Positions 42,058-51,192 of a DNA stretch of 64,000 bases are shown piece after piece (positions within the stretch are counted from its first letter, which is position 1; each line of letters starts with the position of its first letter). The position numbers and the translations under genes were made by a program. The DNA is taken from NCBI RefSeq assembly GCF_040703035.1, contig NZ_CP159996.1, positions 2,948,001 through 3,012,000 of the forward strand, given 5' to 3'. The DNA is from Terribacillus aidingensis. Its GTDB lineage: Bacteria; Bacillota; Bacilli; Bacillales; Amphibacillaceae. The notes under the pieces were generated by a model. The model saw nothing but the letters and a program-made list of their open reading frames with translations, was not told where the DNA came from and did no database searches.

Positions 42058-43290
42058 ATGAAGCAAACATTGATCGACCGACTTTCTACATATGCGAAAG
42101 TGGATACACAATCCAATGAAGACATCGAAACAACCCCATCCACCCCAGGACAGCTTGAGCTTGCAAATATGCTTGTTGATGAGCTGAAACAGATTGGGAT
42201 GGAAGAAGTCACAATCGATGAAAATGGCTATGTAATGGCAACACTGCCGGCCACAACAGATAAAGACATACCAGTTATCGGATTTATGGCACACGTCGAT
42301 ACAGCAACAGATTTCACTGGTAAAAATGTCAATCCGCAAGTGATCGAGAACTTTGACGGAAATGATATCACGCTCAATGAAAAGCTTGATGTCGTTTTGT
42401 CCGCAGCTGAATTTCCAGAATTGCCTGGCTACAAAGGGCATACGCTGATGACGACAGATGGAACGACGCTTCTAGGAGCAGATAATAAAGCTGGTATCGC
42501 AGAGATCATGACCGCGATGGAATATTTGATTCAGCATCCTGAAATCAAGCATGGCAAAATCCGAATTGCTTTTACACCTGATGAAGAAATCGGTCGTGGA
42601 CCGCATAAATTCGATGTAGAAGCTTTCGGCGCTACATACGCGTATACAATGGATGGCGGTCCTCTAGGTGAATTGGAGTATGAAAACTTCAATGGTGCTC
42701 AAGCCAAAGTTATCTTCAATGGTAATAACGTGCATCCAGGCACAGCTAAAAACAAAATGGTCAATAGCATGAAGATCGCGATGGAATTCCATGCCAAGCT
42801 GCCAGAAGATGAAGCACCAGAGTATACAGAAGGACGCGAAGGTTTCTTCCATCTGCTTTCTATTCAAGGAGATGTTGAACAGACTAAGCTCCATTATATT
42901 CTGCGGGACCATGACCGGGACAAATTCGAGGCGAAAAAAGCATTGTTCGAAGAAATTACTGCTGAAATCAAAGCAGAATACGGCGACAAGAGTATCCAGC
43001 TTGATATGCATGATCAATATTACAATATGCGTGAAAAAATTGAACCTGTCATGGAAATCGTCGATATTGCATCCAATGCAATGAAGCGCCTAAGCATTGA
43101 ACCAGTAATCAAACCAATTCGCGGTGCGACAGACGGATCCCAAATTTCTTATAAAGGCTTGCCGACACCGAACGTCTTTACAGGCGGTGAAAACTACCAT
43201 GGCAAGTTCGAATATATCTCCGTCGACAATATGGAAAAAGCAACAAAGGTTATCATAGAAATCGCAAAACTGTTCGAGGAACAAGCTTAA
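42058..43290 (+). CDS. pepT: Peptidase T (tripeptidase)
   Basis: A 410-residue M20B zinc tripeptidase, the same length as B. subtilis PepT. Motifs: [22 protein letters not shown], the zinc [27 protein letters not shown], the catalytic Glu pair in [10 protein letters not shown], the [17 protein letters not shown] segment and [22 protein letters not shown](E)NYHG. It removes the N-terminal residue of tripeptides. Start at 42058, nine bases after AAGGAG; the ATG at 42049 is too close. Monocistronic. Confidence 0.96.
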   Translation: MKQTLIDRLSTYAKVDTQSNEDIETTPSTPGQLELANMLVDELKQIGMEEVTIDENGYVMATLPATTDKDIPVIGFMAHVDTATDFTGKNVNPQVIENFDGNDITLNEKLDVVLSAAEFPELPGYKGHTLMTTDGTTLLGADNKAGIAEIMTAMEYLIQHPEIKHGKIRIAFTPDEEIGRGPHKFDVEAFGATYAYTMDGGPLGELEYENFNGAQAKVIFNGNNVHPGTAKNKMVNSMKIAMEFHAKLPEDEAPEYTEGREGFFHLLSIQGDVEQTKLHYILRDHDRDKFEAKKALFEEITAEIKAEYGDKSIQLDMHDQYYNMREKIEPVMEIVDIASNAMKRLSIEPVIKPIRGATDGSQISYKGLPTPNVFTGGENYHGKFEYISVDNMEKATKVIIEIAKLFEEQA

Positions 43291-43297
43291 TAAACAT

Positions 43298-43318
43298 GGA
43301 GCCGGTTTTTCCGGCTCC
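43298..43318 (+). terminator. Weak hairpin after pepT
   Basis: GGAGCCGG/CCGGCTCC with a five-T loop but no T-run afterwards; partial terminator at best. Confidence 0.5.
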
Positions 43319-43325
43319 CCTATCA

Positions 43326-43354
43326 TTGACATTCAGTCATTTATTTCATATAAT
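43326..43354 (+). promoter_or_regulatory. Consensus sigma-A promoter of mhqR-mhqD
   Basis: TTGACA (43326-43331), 17 bases, TATAAT (43349-43354): both hexamers perfect. Confidence 0.88.
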
Positions 43355-43373
43355 TATCTCGAATTCGAGATAA
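43354..43373. promoter_or_regulatory. MhqR operator
   Basis: A perfect 20-bp palindrome, arms TTATCTCGAA and TTCGAGATAA. It starts at the last base of the -10 and covers the transcription start. It equals the TATCTcgaatTCGAGATA-type box described for B. subtilis MhqR. Confidence 0.88.
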
Positions 43374-43392
43374 AAAGGAAGCGTGAAAGACT

Positions 43393-43845
43393 ATGGCAAC
43401 TGATAACGTAGGCTTATCGTTAAAACTATTCATTGTACTGACAAGAGCTCTCCAGTCCATCAAGAAAAGGGTCGAGGAAGATATTAAGAAGCAAGGAATC
43501 AATTTGACGGAATTCGCTGTGATGGAACTGCTATTCCATAAAGGAGATCAGCCGATCCAGAAAATCGGCAGCAAAGTACTGCTATCCAGCAGCAGCATCA
43601 GCTATGTAGTAGACCGCCTTGTTCAAAAAGAAATGATCAGAAGACGTCCCTGCCCAGAGGATCGACGCATTACGTTCGCAACTTTGACCGAAAAAGGACG
43701 TGCTTTCATGGAAGATTATTTTCCAAAGCATGAACAAGCGATTCACAGCATTTTAGCAGGTCTTGACGACGATGAAAAAGCTCAAGTCATCGAACATATT
43801 AAAACATTAGGATTGTATGCCGAGGGTACTTCGACTGACAAATAA
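43393..43845 (+). CDS. mhqR: MarR-family quinone-responsive repressor MhqR
   Basis: A 150-residue MarR regulator: GINLTEFAVMELLFHKGDQPIQKIG and the recognition helix LLSSSSISYVVDRLVQKEMIRRRPCPEDRRITFATLTEKG. B. subtilis MhqR represses hydroquinone/azo-dye detoxification genes (mhqA, mhqNOP, mhqED). Assignment rests on the operator match and on the MhqD homologue 14 bases downstream. A single Cys (in RRPCPEDRR) could matter for electrophile sensing, though MhqR mechanism in B. subtilis is not settled to my knowledge. Confidence 0.85.
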   Translation: MATDNVGLSLKLFIVLTRALQSIKKRVEEDIKKQGINLTEFAVMELLFHKGDQPIQKIGSKVLLSSSSISYVVDRLVQKEMIRRRPCPEDRRITFATLTEKGRAFMEDYFPKHEQAIHSILAGLDDDEKAQVIEHIKTLGLYAEGTSTDK

Positions 43846-43859
43846 AAGGAGGAACACAC

Positions 43860-44465
43860 ATGATACATGTCTTCAAAGCTGCTAAACAAGCAGACAAGCC
43901 GACCTTCCTGCTGCTGCACGGTACTGGCGGAACCGAAAGGGATCTTTTGCCGCTGGCTGACCTGATCGATCCTGATGCAGCCGTGTTAAGTGTCCGGGGA
44001 AATGTTTCTGAAAATGGCATGCCGCGCTTCTTCAAACGTCTTGCTGAAGGCGTTTTCGATGAAGAGGATTTGATTTTCCGGACAGAAGAACTGCGCAGCT
44101 TCCTTGATGAAGCAGCAAAGAAATACGAATTCAATCGAGACAATATTATCGCAATCGGTTATTCCAATGGTGCTAATATTGCAGCCAGCCTCCTGTATCA
44201 CTATACTGGTTCACTCAAAGGCGCAATTTTACACCATCCAATGGTGCCAAGACGAAATATCACACTTGCAGAGCAGCAAGGAACACCTGTGTTCATCACA
44301 GCAGGAGATAACGATCCAATCTGTCCGAAATCCGAAGCAATAGAGCTTGAGCAAATGCTGAAGGAAACTGGTGCTGATGCATCCATACACTGGGAAAGTA
44401 ATGGTCATAGTCTAACCCATACAGAGGTTCAAGCAGCTGCTGAATGGTACCGTAAACACTTTTAA
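43860..44465 (+). CDS. mhqD: MhqD-type carboxylesterase/phospholipase
   Basis: A 201-residue alpha/beta hydrolase. LLLHGTGGTERDLLPLADLI holds the oxyanion loop, IAIGYSNGANIAASLLY the nucleophile Ser (G-x-S-x-G), TAGDNDPICP the acid and ESNGHSLTHTE the His. It matches B. subtilis MhqD (YodD). Induced by quinones through MhqR; likely cleaves an ester or conjugate formed during quinone detoxification, although the substrate is unknown. Preceded by AAGGAGG. Confidence 0.88.
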   Translation: MIHVFKAAKQADKPTFLLLHGTGGTERDLLPLADLIDPDAAVLSVRGNVSENGMPRFFKRLAEGVFDEEDLIFRTEELRSFLDEAAKKYEFNRDNIIAIGYSNGANIAASLLYHYTGSLKGAILHHPMVPRRNITLAEQQGTPVFITAGDNDPICPKSEAIELEQMLKETGADASIHWESNGHSLTHTEVQAAAEWYRKHF

Positions 44466-44494
44466 GCATACGCCTATGGCGTATGCTTTTTTTT
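44464..44494 (+). terminator. mhqRD terminator
   Basis: An 11-bp perfect stem AAGCATACGCC/GGCGTATGCTT, loop TAT, then eight T. Confidence 0.93.
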
Positions 44495-44504
44495 GCACTA
44501 AAAG

Positions 44505-44528
44505 AGCCCGCACTACTAAGCGCAGGCT
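44505..44528 (-). terminator. Terminator of the aldehyde dehydrogenase gene
   Basis: Minus-strand hairpin AGCCTGCGC/GTGCGGGCT (two mismatches) followed by UCUUUU. Confidence 0.7.
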
Positions 44529-44536
44529 GTTTAGCA

Positions 44537-46021
44537 TTATTCCATCCCTATCCAAACACTCTTTACTTCCGTATAGTTATCCAATGCGTAAGATCCCATT
44601 TCCCTTCCGATACCGGATTGTTTATATCCGCCGAAAGGAGATGCAGCATCGAAAGCATTGTAGCAGTTCACCCATACTGTTCCAGCCCGAAGACGGTTTG
44701 CAATATAATGTGCTTTTGTGACATCTTGCGTCCATACTCCTGCAGCAAGTCCGTATTCGCTGGCATTTGCGCGACGAATCAATTCATCCAGATCGTCATA
44801 AGGCATTGCCGATATGACTGGTCCGAAGATTTCTTCCTTGGCAATCGTCATTTCATCACGGACATCAGCGAAGATCGTCGGTGAGACAAAATAACCTTGC
44901 TCCTGCGGCTTACCGCCCCCAGTGACCAGCTCTGCTCCCTCACTTCTCCCCTTCTCGATATAGCCAAGCACTCGCTCCTGCTGCTCCAATGATACGAGCG
45001 GACCGATTTCCGTATCTGCATGAATACCAGCACCCTGCTTGATTTTCTCTGCATGGGAAGCCATGTCGGCAATCACATTATCGAATTGCTTCTTCTGGAT
45101 GAAAACACGCGATCCAGCGCAGCAAACTTGTCCTTGGTTGAACATGACACCATTCAATGTGCCAGGAATTGCTTTTGTCAAATCGGCATCTGGCAAAACA
45201 ATATTCGGTGATTTTCCGCCAAGCTCCAATGTTACTCGCTTGAGTGTTTTAGATGCATTCGCCATGATTTGTTTCCCGACGCTTGTGGATCCCGTGAATG
45301 CAATCTTATCAACCTGCGGATGATCGACAAGCGGCTGACCTGCCGTTTCCCCGAAACCTGGTACGATATTGAGGACACCAGCAGGGAATCCTGCTTCCTC
45401 TGCCAGTTCAGCTAAGTATAATGCAGACAATGGCGTCTGCTCAGCAGGCTTTAGTACAACCGTACATCCGGTAGCCAGTGCTGCTCCGAGCTTCCACATC
45501 GCCATTAAGAGCGGGAAGTTCCATGGAATGATCTGCCCCACCACGCCTAGTGCTTCATGTCTTGTATAGTTGAAATATGGGCCATTAACAGGAATCGTCT
45601 GTCCGACGATCTTAGTCGACCAGCCTGCATAATAGCGCATATGTTCAATTGCCAGCGGAATATCCGCATTTGTCGTTTCCCTGATCGGTTTCCCATTGTC
45701 CAATGTTTCGAGCTGGGCAAGTGCATCTGCATTTTCTTCCATTAAGTCCGCCAGCTTATACATGATTCTGCTTCGTTCTGCTGCCGTCATTGTTGACCAA
45801 GGGCCTTCATCGAATGCAAGTCGTGCCGCCTTCACTGCACGGTCGATATCCTCCGATCCAGCTTCATAAACAGTTGCTAGTACTTCGCCCGTTGCCGGGT
45901 TATACGAATCGAAAGTCTTCTCTGTTGCACTTGCCACGAACTCCCCATTGATATACAGCTTCTTCGTCCCATTCAGAAAACGCTCCACTTTCTCGTGCAT
46001 ACCTGCTGCTAATTGACTCAT
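44537..46021 (-). CDS. NAD-dependent aldehyde dehydrogenase (DhaS type)
   Basis: A 494-residue ALDH. Conserved parts: PWNFPLLMAMWKLGAALATGCTVVLKPAEQTP (cofactor pocket), FTGSTSVGKQI, catalytic Glu in LELGGKSPNIV, catalytic Cys in NQGQVCCAGSRVF, and KEEIFGPVISAM. Length equals B. subtilis DhaS (495). Oxidises a wide range of aldehydes to acids. Preceded by a good cre site at 46087-46100, so CcpA repression in glucose is expected. Confidence 0.92.
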   Translation of the reverse strand: MSQLAAGMHEKVERFLNGTKKLYINGEFVASATEKTFDSYNPATGEVLATVYEAGSEDIDRAVKAARLAFDEGPWSTMTAAERSRIMYKLADLMEENADALAQLETLDNGKPIRETTNADIPLAIEHMRYYAGWSTKIVGQTIPVNGPYFNYTRHEALGVVGQIIPWNFPLLMAMWKLGAALATGCTVVLKPAEQTPLSALYLAELAEEAGFPAGVLNIVPGFGETAGQPLVDHPQVDKIAFTGSTSVGKQIMANASKTLKRVTLELGGKSPNIVLPDADLTKAIPGTLNGVMFNQGQVCCAGSRVFIQKKQFDNVIADMASHAEKIKQGAGIHADTEIGPLVSLEQQERVLGYIEKGRSEGAELVTGGGKPQEQGYFVSPTIFADVRDEMTIAKEEIFGPVISAMPYDDLDELIRRANASEYGLAAGVWTQDVTKAHYIANRLRAGTVWVNCYNAFDAASPFGGYKQSGIGREMGSYALDNYTEVKSVWIGME

Positions 46022-46086
46022 AGAAATCCTCCTCAGATTGTATTCTAGTTTTGTCTAAGCGTCATGATGCGAGATAATAGACTACA

Positions 46087-46100
46087 GGAAACCGCTTACA
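46087..46100. promoter_or_regulatory. cre site upstream of the aldehyde dehydrogenase gene
   Basis: GGAAACCGCTTACA matches TGWNANCGNTNWCA at 13 of 14 positions, 66 bases upstream of the start codon in the promoter region. Confidence 0.65.
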
Positions 46101-46174
46101 GTTGATATGGTAGCATCTTAAGGTTATAGAAAGCAATTGATAGCACAGAAGAATAGTACGCTATATTTCGACAT

Positions 46175-46201
46175 AAAAAAAGCTCAACCGACAGGCTGAG
46201 C
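46175..46201 (-). terminator. Terminator of the YqkD-like hydrolase gene
   Basis: Stem GCTCA-CC/GG-TGAGC (46182-46201) overlapping the last codons, with seven U from 46181 to 46175. Confidence 0.82.
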
Positions 46202-47119
46202 CTCCATCCTGATATTTTGCAGGAACTGCTTTACAACTTGTTCATATTCCTGCTTGTTATCGGCAAGCGACATCGCATGATCACCCTTTTCGAACAGATG
46301 CAAATGCTTGTACCCACTTCGTTTCCTGTCATATAAGTCTTTCGTCATCTGAACAGGTATATAGGAATCTGGCAAGCTGCTGATAAAGAGAACCGGTTTC
46401 TCGATATTCGCAACAGAATGGATTGGGGAAACATCCGGGAAACGATAGCCATCCAATTTACGCACGATTAATTCTGCAGCTGGCAGGAACACTTGCCGCG
46501 GAAGACGGAATTGGACTTTCAGCCTGTAAGCGACCTGTTCTGCAAAATCACTGTAAGGACAATCGGCGATATAGAAATCTGCCCCATCCTCCACTGTACC
46601 CGCATAAAGCAGAGCAGTTGCTGCACCCATCGATTCGCCATGCACACCAAGCTTCAAATCGTAATCATATCTTTCCTTCGTCCACTGTATCACCCGGGCA
46701 AGATCGTGCCTTTCCTGATAGCCATACGTAATACTTTTGCCATCGGAAAGTCCATGCCTGCGTTGATCGTACAATACAACGTTGAAACCTAGTTCCAGAA
46801 ATACGTTCATGTATTTGATACTATTATATTTATTAACTGCTACTCCATGCGAGATGACCATGACATGCCGGGAATCTGGATCTCCTACATAATGTGTACC
46901 ATAAATCTTCCCCTCACTTGAAGGTACACTGAATTCCTCCTTGCGCAGTGCATCGTAGGCCGCTTTGTTGTAGCGGCCAGCCTCCACCTCACGACTGATC
47001 GTCTCTTCCTCCGTGAAGGCTTTCATTTTCCGCAGTTCCTTGTTCACCAGTGTCGTAACAATAGCTGTGTACCCTCCAAGCAAGCCGGCAACGGAAAGAA
47101 ATAACCCTTTTCTCCCCAT
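46184..47119 (-). CDS. Alpha/beta hydrolase, YqkD type
   Basis: A 311-residue hydrolase with one N-terminal membrane helix (GLFLSVAGLLGGYTAIVTTLV). HVMVISHGVAVNKYNSIKYM begins the oxyanion region; nucleophile GVHGESMGAATALLYAG; YDQRRHGLSDG; acid in LFISSLPDSYIPVQM; His in FEKGDHAMSLADN. Family role unclear (esterase or peptidase-like). It is divergent from the TetR gene and may share the operator at 47191. Confidence 0.82.
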   Translation of the reverse strand: MGRKGLFLSVAGLLGGYTAIVTTLVNKELRKMKAFTEEETISREVEAGRYNKAAYDALRKEEFSVPSSEGKIYGTHYVGDPDSRHVMVISHGVAVNKYNSIKYMNVFLELGFNVVLYDQRRHGLSDGKSITYGYQERHDLARVIQWTKERYDYDLKLGVHGESMGAATALLYAGTVEDGADFYIADCPYSDFAEQVAYRLKVQFRLPRQVFLPAAELIVRKLDGYRFPDVSPIHSVANIEKPVLFISSLPDSYIPVQMTKDLYDRKRSGYKHLHLFEKGDHAMSLADNKQEYEQVVKQFLQNIRMEAQPVG

Positions 47120-47190
47120 ATCACTACCCCCTTTTTATATTCTATTTTACAATAAGTAAGACAATCATTGCTTTTTCAAACAAAATGAGT

Positions 47191-47212
47191 TAACTTATCA
47201 ATTGATAAGTTA
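47191..47212. promoter_or_regulatory. TetR-family operator 1 (autoregulatory)
   Basis: A perfect 22-bp palindrome with arms TAACTTATCAA and TTGATAAGTTA. It begins at the -10 (TTGCTT at 47168, 17 bases, TAACTT) of the tetR promoter. A near copy precedes the exporter gene at 47874. Confidence 0.82.
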
Positions 47213-47230
47213 TTAAAGAGGGCAGGCATT

Positions 47231-47839
47231 ATGGCTAGAAAAAAAGAAGTTTCCGCTGAACAGACCCAGCGCACTATTATTGCGACAGCTGAACGGCTTT
47301 TCATGACACATGGCTACCGGGCGATTTCAACTCGCCGGATAGCAGAGGAATGCGGCATTACACAGCCAGCGTTATATCATCATTTCCCAAATAAACAGGC
47401 CATCTATCTCGAAGTTGTCCGTTCCATCATGGTCCAGACAGAGGAAGCAATGGCACATGTGCTGCAGGATCATGCTGACAGCAAGGAGCGCATTCGGAAG
47501 ATAGCCTATTTTATGATTATGAACCATCAAGGTGACATGACGCAGATGTTTCATGATCTGCAATACGAGATCGATGAACAGCACCGGAAAACGATTCAAG
47601 ACTGGTGGATGCGCAGCTACTTCAATCCGGTTATGCAGACACTGACAGAAGGAATCGCAAAAGGTGATATATCTTCTATTTCTTCTGCCCCGCCAATGGA
47701 GCTGACATTTTTCGTACTTGAAATGATGAAATCCTTCCTGCCTCCATCCAAGGAGGATCATGAAGCCCGGCGTGCATTCGCAGACAAGAAATCGAAGATG
47801 CTTGTAGACATCCTTTTTGACGGAATCCGGAAAAAATAA
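47231..47839 (+). CDS. TetR/AcrR-family repressor
   Basis: A 202-residue regulator: TIIATAERLFMTHGYRAISTRRIAEECGITQPALYHHFPNKQAIYLEVV is the helix-turn-helix; the C-terminal ligand domain includes EEHRKTIQDWWMRSYFN-like and TFFVLEMMKSFLPP segments. Two matching palindromes, one before itself and one before the MMPL gene 72 bases downstream, identify it as the local repressor. Ribosome site AGAGGG. Inducer unknown. Confidence 0.9.
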   Translation: MARKKEVSAEQTQRTIIATAERLFMTHGYRAISTRRIAEECGITQPALYHHFPNKQAIYLEVVRSIMVQTEEAMAHVLQDHADSKERIRKIAYFMIMNHQGDMTQMFHDLQYEIDEQHRKTIQDWWMRSYFNPVMQTLTEGIAKGDISSISSAPPMELTFFVLEMMKSFLPPSKEDHEARRAFADKKSKMLVDILFDGIRKK

Positions 47840-47868
47840 AAGATTATGTGCATAATCTTTTATTTTTT
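47838..47868 (+). terminator. tetR terminator
   Basis: AAAAGATTATG/CATAATCTTTT stem followed by ATTTTTT, between tetR and the exporter, so the exporter needs its own promoter. Confidence 0.85.
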
Positions 47869-47873
47869 GGGTA

Positions 47874-47895
47874 TAACTTATCAGTTGATAAATTA
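47874..47895. promoter_or_regulatory. TetR-family operator 2 upstream of the MMPL exporter
   Basis: The same 22-bp element as at 47191 with two base changes (arms TAACTTATCAG and TTGATAAATTA). It overlaps a TATAAC -10-like hexamer at 47872. Confidence 0.8.
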
Positions 47896-47911
47896 ATTAG
47901 GAGGATCATTC

Positions 47912-50110
47912 ATGCAAAAATTAGGTGCTTTTATTAGCGGCAAATCTGGGCGCTGGATCATTCTGGCTGCTTGGATTGTCCTTGCACTCGTATTAAATCT
48001 TACCTTGCCGCAGGCAAACTCTCAAGAAGATGAGCAAGCTGAAACATTCCTGAACGATACGAACAGTGAGGAAGCAGCTCGTATCATAGAAGAGGAATTC
48101 ACTGACAACAGCGGTCTGCCTGCCTTGCTGACGTGGTATCAGGAAGATGGGCTGACAGATGAAGACCTGCAGTCGATTCAGCAGTTCAGCGCTGATTTGC
48201 AGGAAGCTGACTTGGAAGCTGCAACCGTGACGCCATTCCAGGATATTCCGCTTCCAGCATTAAAAGAACAGCTTTCCGATGACGGTACGACGCTCGTCAT
48301 GCCGATCCTTTTTGATAATGGTACAGCAACAGAGACAGTCGAAGCTGGTCTTGAAAAAATCCAAGATACAGCAAATGAAGCATTCACGCAAAATCCATTT
48401 GAACAAGATTTGAATAGCGGCGATCTGCTCGTCCGAGCAACGGGTCCTGCCGGTATTTCCGTTGATGCTGTCGGCCTCTTCTCTCAAGGAGATACGACAC
48501 TTCTATTTGGAACCGTACTGATTGTGCTTATCTTCCTTCTCGTTATCTATCGATCTCCGATATTGGCATTTGTGCCTCTTATCGGTGTAGGTTTTGCTTA
48601 TTTAGTCATAAGCCCAATCCTTGGTGCATTAGGAAAGGCCGAATTGATTTCATTTGATTCACAGGGACTTGCAATCATGACTGTACTGCTCTTTGGTGCT
48701 GGTACCGATTACTGCTTATTCCTCATCACTCGCTTCCGGGAAAACCTCTGGGAGATAAAGAGCAAGAAGACAGCAATCGTCCGGTCCCTCTCCTCTGCGA
48801 GCGGAGCAATTGCCATGAGTGGATTAACCGTAATCGTTGCCATGCTAGTCTTACTTGTTGCTGATTATGGATCGATTAATCGTTTTGCTATTCCATTCGG
48901 AATCGCTATCTTTATTATGCTGCTTGCAAGTCTTACACTCGTGCCAGCTTTGCTCACTATTATTGGACGCGCATCCTTCTTCCCGTTCATCCCTAGAACA
49001 GAAGATATGCAAGAGAAGCGCGCAAAAGAAAAAGGAAAGCCAGTTCGTACGAAGAAACCGCACAATAAGATTGGCAATAGCGTGGGCAGACTTGTCATTC
49101 GCCACCCATGGAAGATAGCTATCATTACACTTGTTGTACTTGGAATTCTTGCCGGAATTTCATCCCGTATCACGTATACGTATGATACGCTGTCATCCTT
49201 CCCAGATGATATGCCGTCAAAAGAAGGATTTGAAATACTGACAGATCACGTAAATGCTGGTGAGCTTGCACCTGTTTCCGTCCTTGCTGAGACAGATGAT
49301 CCAGAGGCTGTCCGGAGCGCTTTGGAAGAGTTGCCTTATGCAGCTGCTGTAATGGATCCGGAGCAGTCAGAGTCAGACGATCAATTGATCCGTATCCAGC
49401 TTGAACTGGATGAAAATCCTTACTCAAATGAAGCAATGGCACACATACCTGACATAAAGGAAACCGTATCGGATACAACCGGAGATGCCGATAGTGTTTG
49501 GATTGGTGGTCAAACAGCAGAACAGTATGATACACAGCAAGTGACAAAGCATGATGAAAAATGGGTTATCCCAATCGTTGTCGGCTTCATCACTTTACTT
49601 TTGCTCACCTATTTGCGATCAATTACGGCTACGATCTATTTGGTCGCAACTGTTTTACTCTCCTTCTTTAGTGCATTGGGCCTTGGCTGGCTTATCCTGC
49701 ACTACGGATTCGGTGTTGAAGCAATCCAAGGCTTTATCCCGTTGTATGCTTTTGTGTTCATTGTTGCGCTTGGAGAAGACTATAACATTTTCATGATCTC
49801 AAGCATTTGGAAACGAAGTAAAACGATGCCGCTTAAGCAAGCAATTGCTGACGGTGTTGCACATACAGGCGGTGTTATCACGTCTGCCGGTCTGATTTTG
49901 GCAGCAACATTTGCTGTATTGACGACATTGCCTATTCAAATACTTGTCCATTTCGGAACAATCACAGCAATAGGTGTGCTGCTCGACACCTTCTTAGTCC
50001 GTCCTTTCCTTGTACCTGCTATCACAACGATTCTCGGTAAATGGGCTTTCTGGCCTTGGAAGAAGCGGATTCAGCAAACAGAAGAAAATGAACAAAAGGC
50101 GCATGCCTAA
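47912..50110 (+). CDS. MMPL/RND-family exporter
   Basis: A 732-residue membrane protein with twelve helices in two 1+5 halves, each with a large extracellular domain after the first helix (residues 35-190 and 425-560). MMPL marks: GLAIMTVLLFGAGTDYCLFLITRFRE in helix 4-5 (proton-relay Asp) and the repeat FIVALGEDYNIFMISSIWKRSKT. Relatives (B. subtilis YdfJ/YdgH, mycobacterial MmpL) export lipids, antibiotics or peptides. Preceded by TAGGAGGAT and a TetR-type operator. Substrate unknown. Confidence 0.92.
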   Translation: MQKLGAFISGKSGRWIILAAWIVLALVLNLTLPQANSQEDEQAETFLNDTNSEEAARIIEEEFTDNSGLPALLTWYQEDGLTDEDLQSIQQFSADLQEADLEAATVTPFQDIPLPALKEQLSDDGTTLVMPILFDNGTATETVEAGLEKIQDTANEAFTQNPFEQDLNSGDLLVRATGPAGISVDAVGLFSQGDTTLLFGTVLIVLIFLLVIYRSPILAFVPLIGVGFAYLVISPILGALGKAELISFDSQGLAIMTVLLFGAGTDYCLFLITRFRENLWEIKSKKTAIVRSLSSASGAIAMSGLTVIVAMLVLLVADYGSINRFAIPFGIAIFIMLLASLTLVPALLTIIGRASFFPFIPRTEDMQEKRAKEKGKPVRTKKPHNKIGNSVGRLVIRHPWKIAIITLVVLGILAGISSRITYTYDTLSSFPDDMPSKEGFEILTDHVNAGELAPVSVLAETDDPEAVRSALEELPYAAAVMDPEQSESDDQLIRIQLELDENPYSNEAMAHIPDIKETVSDTTGDADSVWIGGQTAEQYDTQQVTKHDEKWVIPIVVGFITLLLLTYLRSITATIYLVATVLLSFFSALGLGWLILHYGFGVEAIQGFIPLYAFVFIVALGEDYNIFMISSIWKRSKTMPLKQAIADGVAHTGGVITSAGLILAATFAVLTTLPIQILVHFGTITAIGVLLDTFLVRPFLVPAITTILGKWAFWPWKKRIQQTEENEQKAHA

Positions 50111-50224
50111 AAATGCGGGACAGCTATGCTGTTCCGTTTCTTTTTTGCAAGCAAATCTTTTCCATATACACATGTCTATTTGCTACAGTTAGGACAGACT
50201 TATAAAAAAGGAGCTGAGCAAGAA

Positions 50225-51157
50225 ATGACAGAACGTGTACAATTAGGAAAATCCGGTTTGTATGTTAACCCGATTGGTGTCGGTACGAATGCAGTCGGAG
50301 GCCATAATCTCTATCCAAACTTAGATGAGGATCAAGGCAAGGAGGTTGTCCGCCAAGCGATTGAAAATGGGATGAATTTCTTTGATACAGCTTATATTTA
50401 CGGTCCGGAAAGATCTGAGGAGCTTGTCGGTCAGGTTATCAAAGAAAGCGGCAAACGCGATGACATTGTAATCGCAACGAAAGCAGCCCACAAAATCATC
50501 AATGGTGAAACACTGATGGACAACTCGCCGCAATTCTTGAAGGAATCTGTGGATAGCGCATTGAAGCGTCTGCAGACAGATTATATTGATTTGTTCTATA
50601 TCCACTTCCCTGACGAAGATACACCGAAAGCAGAAGCTGTCGGTGCGCTGAAGGAATTGAAGGATCAAGGAAAAATCAAAAGCATCGGGGTTTCCAACTT
50701 CTCGATCGAACAGCTGAAAGAAGCGAATATTGATGGTTATGTAGATGTATTGCAGTCTGAATATAATCTGTTCAAACGCGGGGCAGAAAACGATCTTCTA
50801 CCGTATACAGCTGAAAATAATATCTCCTTCGTACCTTACTTCCCGCTTGCATCTGGCTTGCTAGGCGGTAAATACGACGAAAATACGAAGTTTGACGATT
50901 TGCGCGCGAATGATCCACTATTCCAAGGTGAAACGTTCAAGCAAAACCTGAAAAAAGTTGATCAGTTGCGCGATATCGCTTCTAAGAAGGATGCGGAGGT
51001 TGCTCATGTCGTGCTCGCTTGGTACCTGACACGAGACAGCATCGATGCGATTATCCCTGGAGCGAAACGTCCTGAACAAGTACTGAATAACTTGAAGACG
51101 CTCGACGTCAAACTATCAGCAGATGATGTCGAAGCAATCGATAAAATCTTTAGATAA
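50225..51157 (+). CDS. iolS: Aldo/keto reductase, IolS type
   Basis: A 310-residue NADPH-dependent aldo/keto reductase, the same length as B. subtilis IolS. Matches by eye: [39 protein letters not shown] (Asp, Tyr), VIATKAAHK (Lys), [14 protein letters not shown] (His), [18 protein letters not shown], and [12 protein letters not shown]. Start at 50225 with AAGGAG; the frame extends to 50126 without a ribosome site. No iol genes are nearby, so the physiological substrate need not be inositol-derived. Confidence 0.88.
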   Translation: MTERVQLGKSGLYVNPIGVGTNAVGGHNLYPNLDEDQGKEVVRQAIENGMNFFDTAYIYGPERSEELVGQVIKESGKRDDIVIATKAAHKIINGETLMDNSPQFLKESVDSALKRLQTDYIDLFYIHFPDEDTPKAEAVGALKELKDQGKIKSIGVSNFSIEQLKEANIDGYVDVLQSEYNLFKRGAENDLLPYTAENNISFVPYFPLASGLLGGKYDENTKFDDLRANDPLFQGETFKQNLKKVDQLRDIASKKDAEVAHVVLAWYLTRDSIDAIIPGAKRPEQVLNNLKTLDVKLSADDVEAIDKIFR

Positions 51158-51160
51158 GAA

Positions 51161-51192
51161 AAAAGCGGATGCCAAAGCATCCGCTTTTCCTT
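51161..51192. terminator. Bidirectional terminator between iolS and bdhA
   Basis: A 12-bp perfect stem AAAAGCGGATGC/GCATCCGCTTTT with CAAA loop between convergent genes. Confidence 0.93.
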
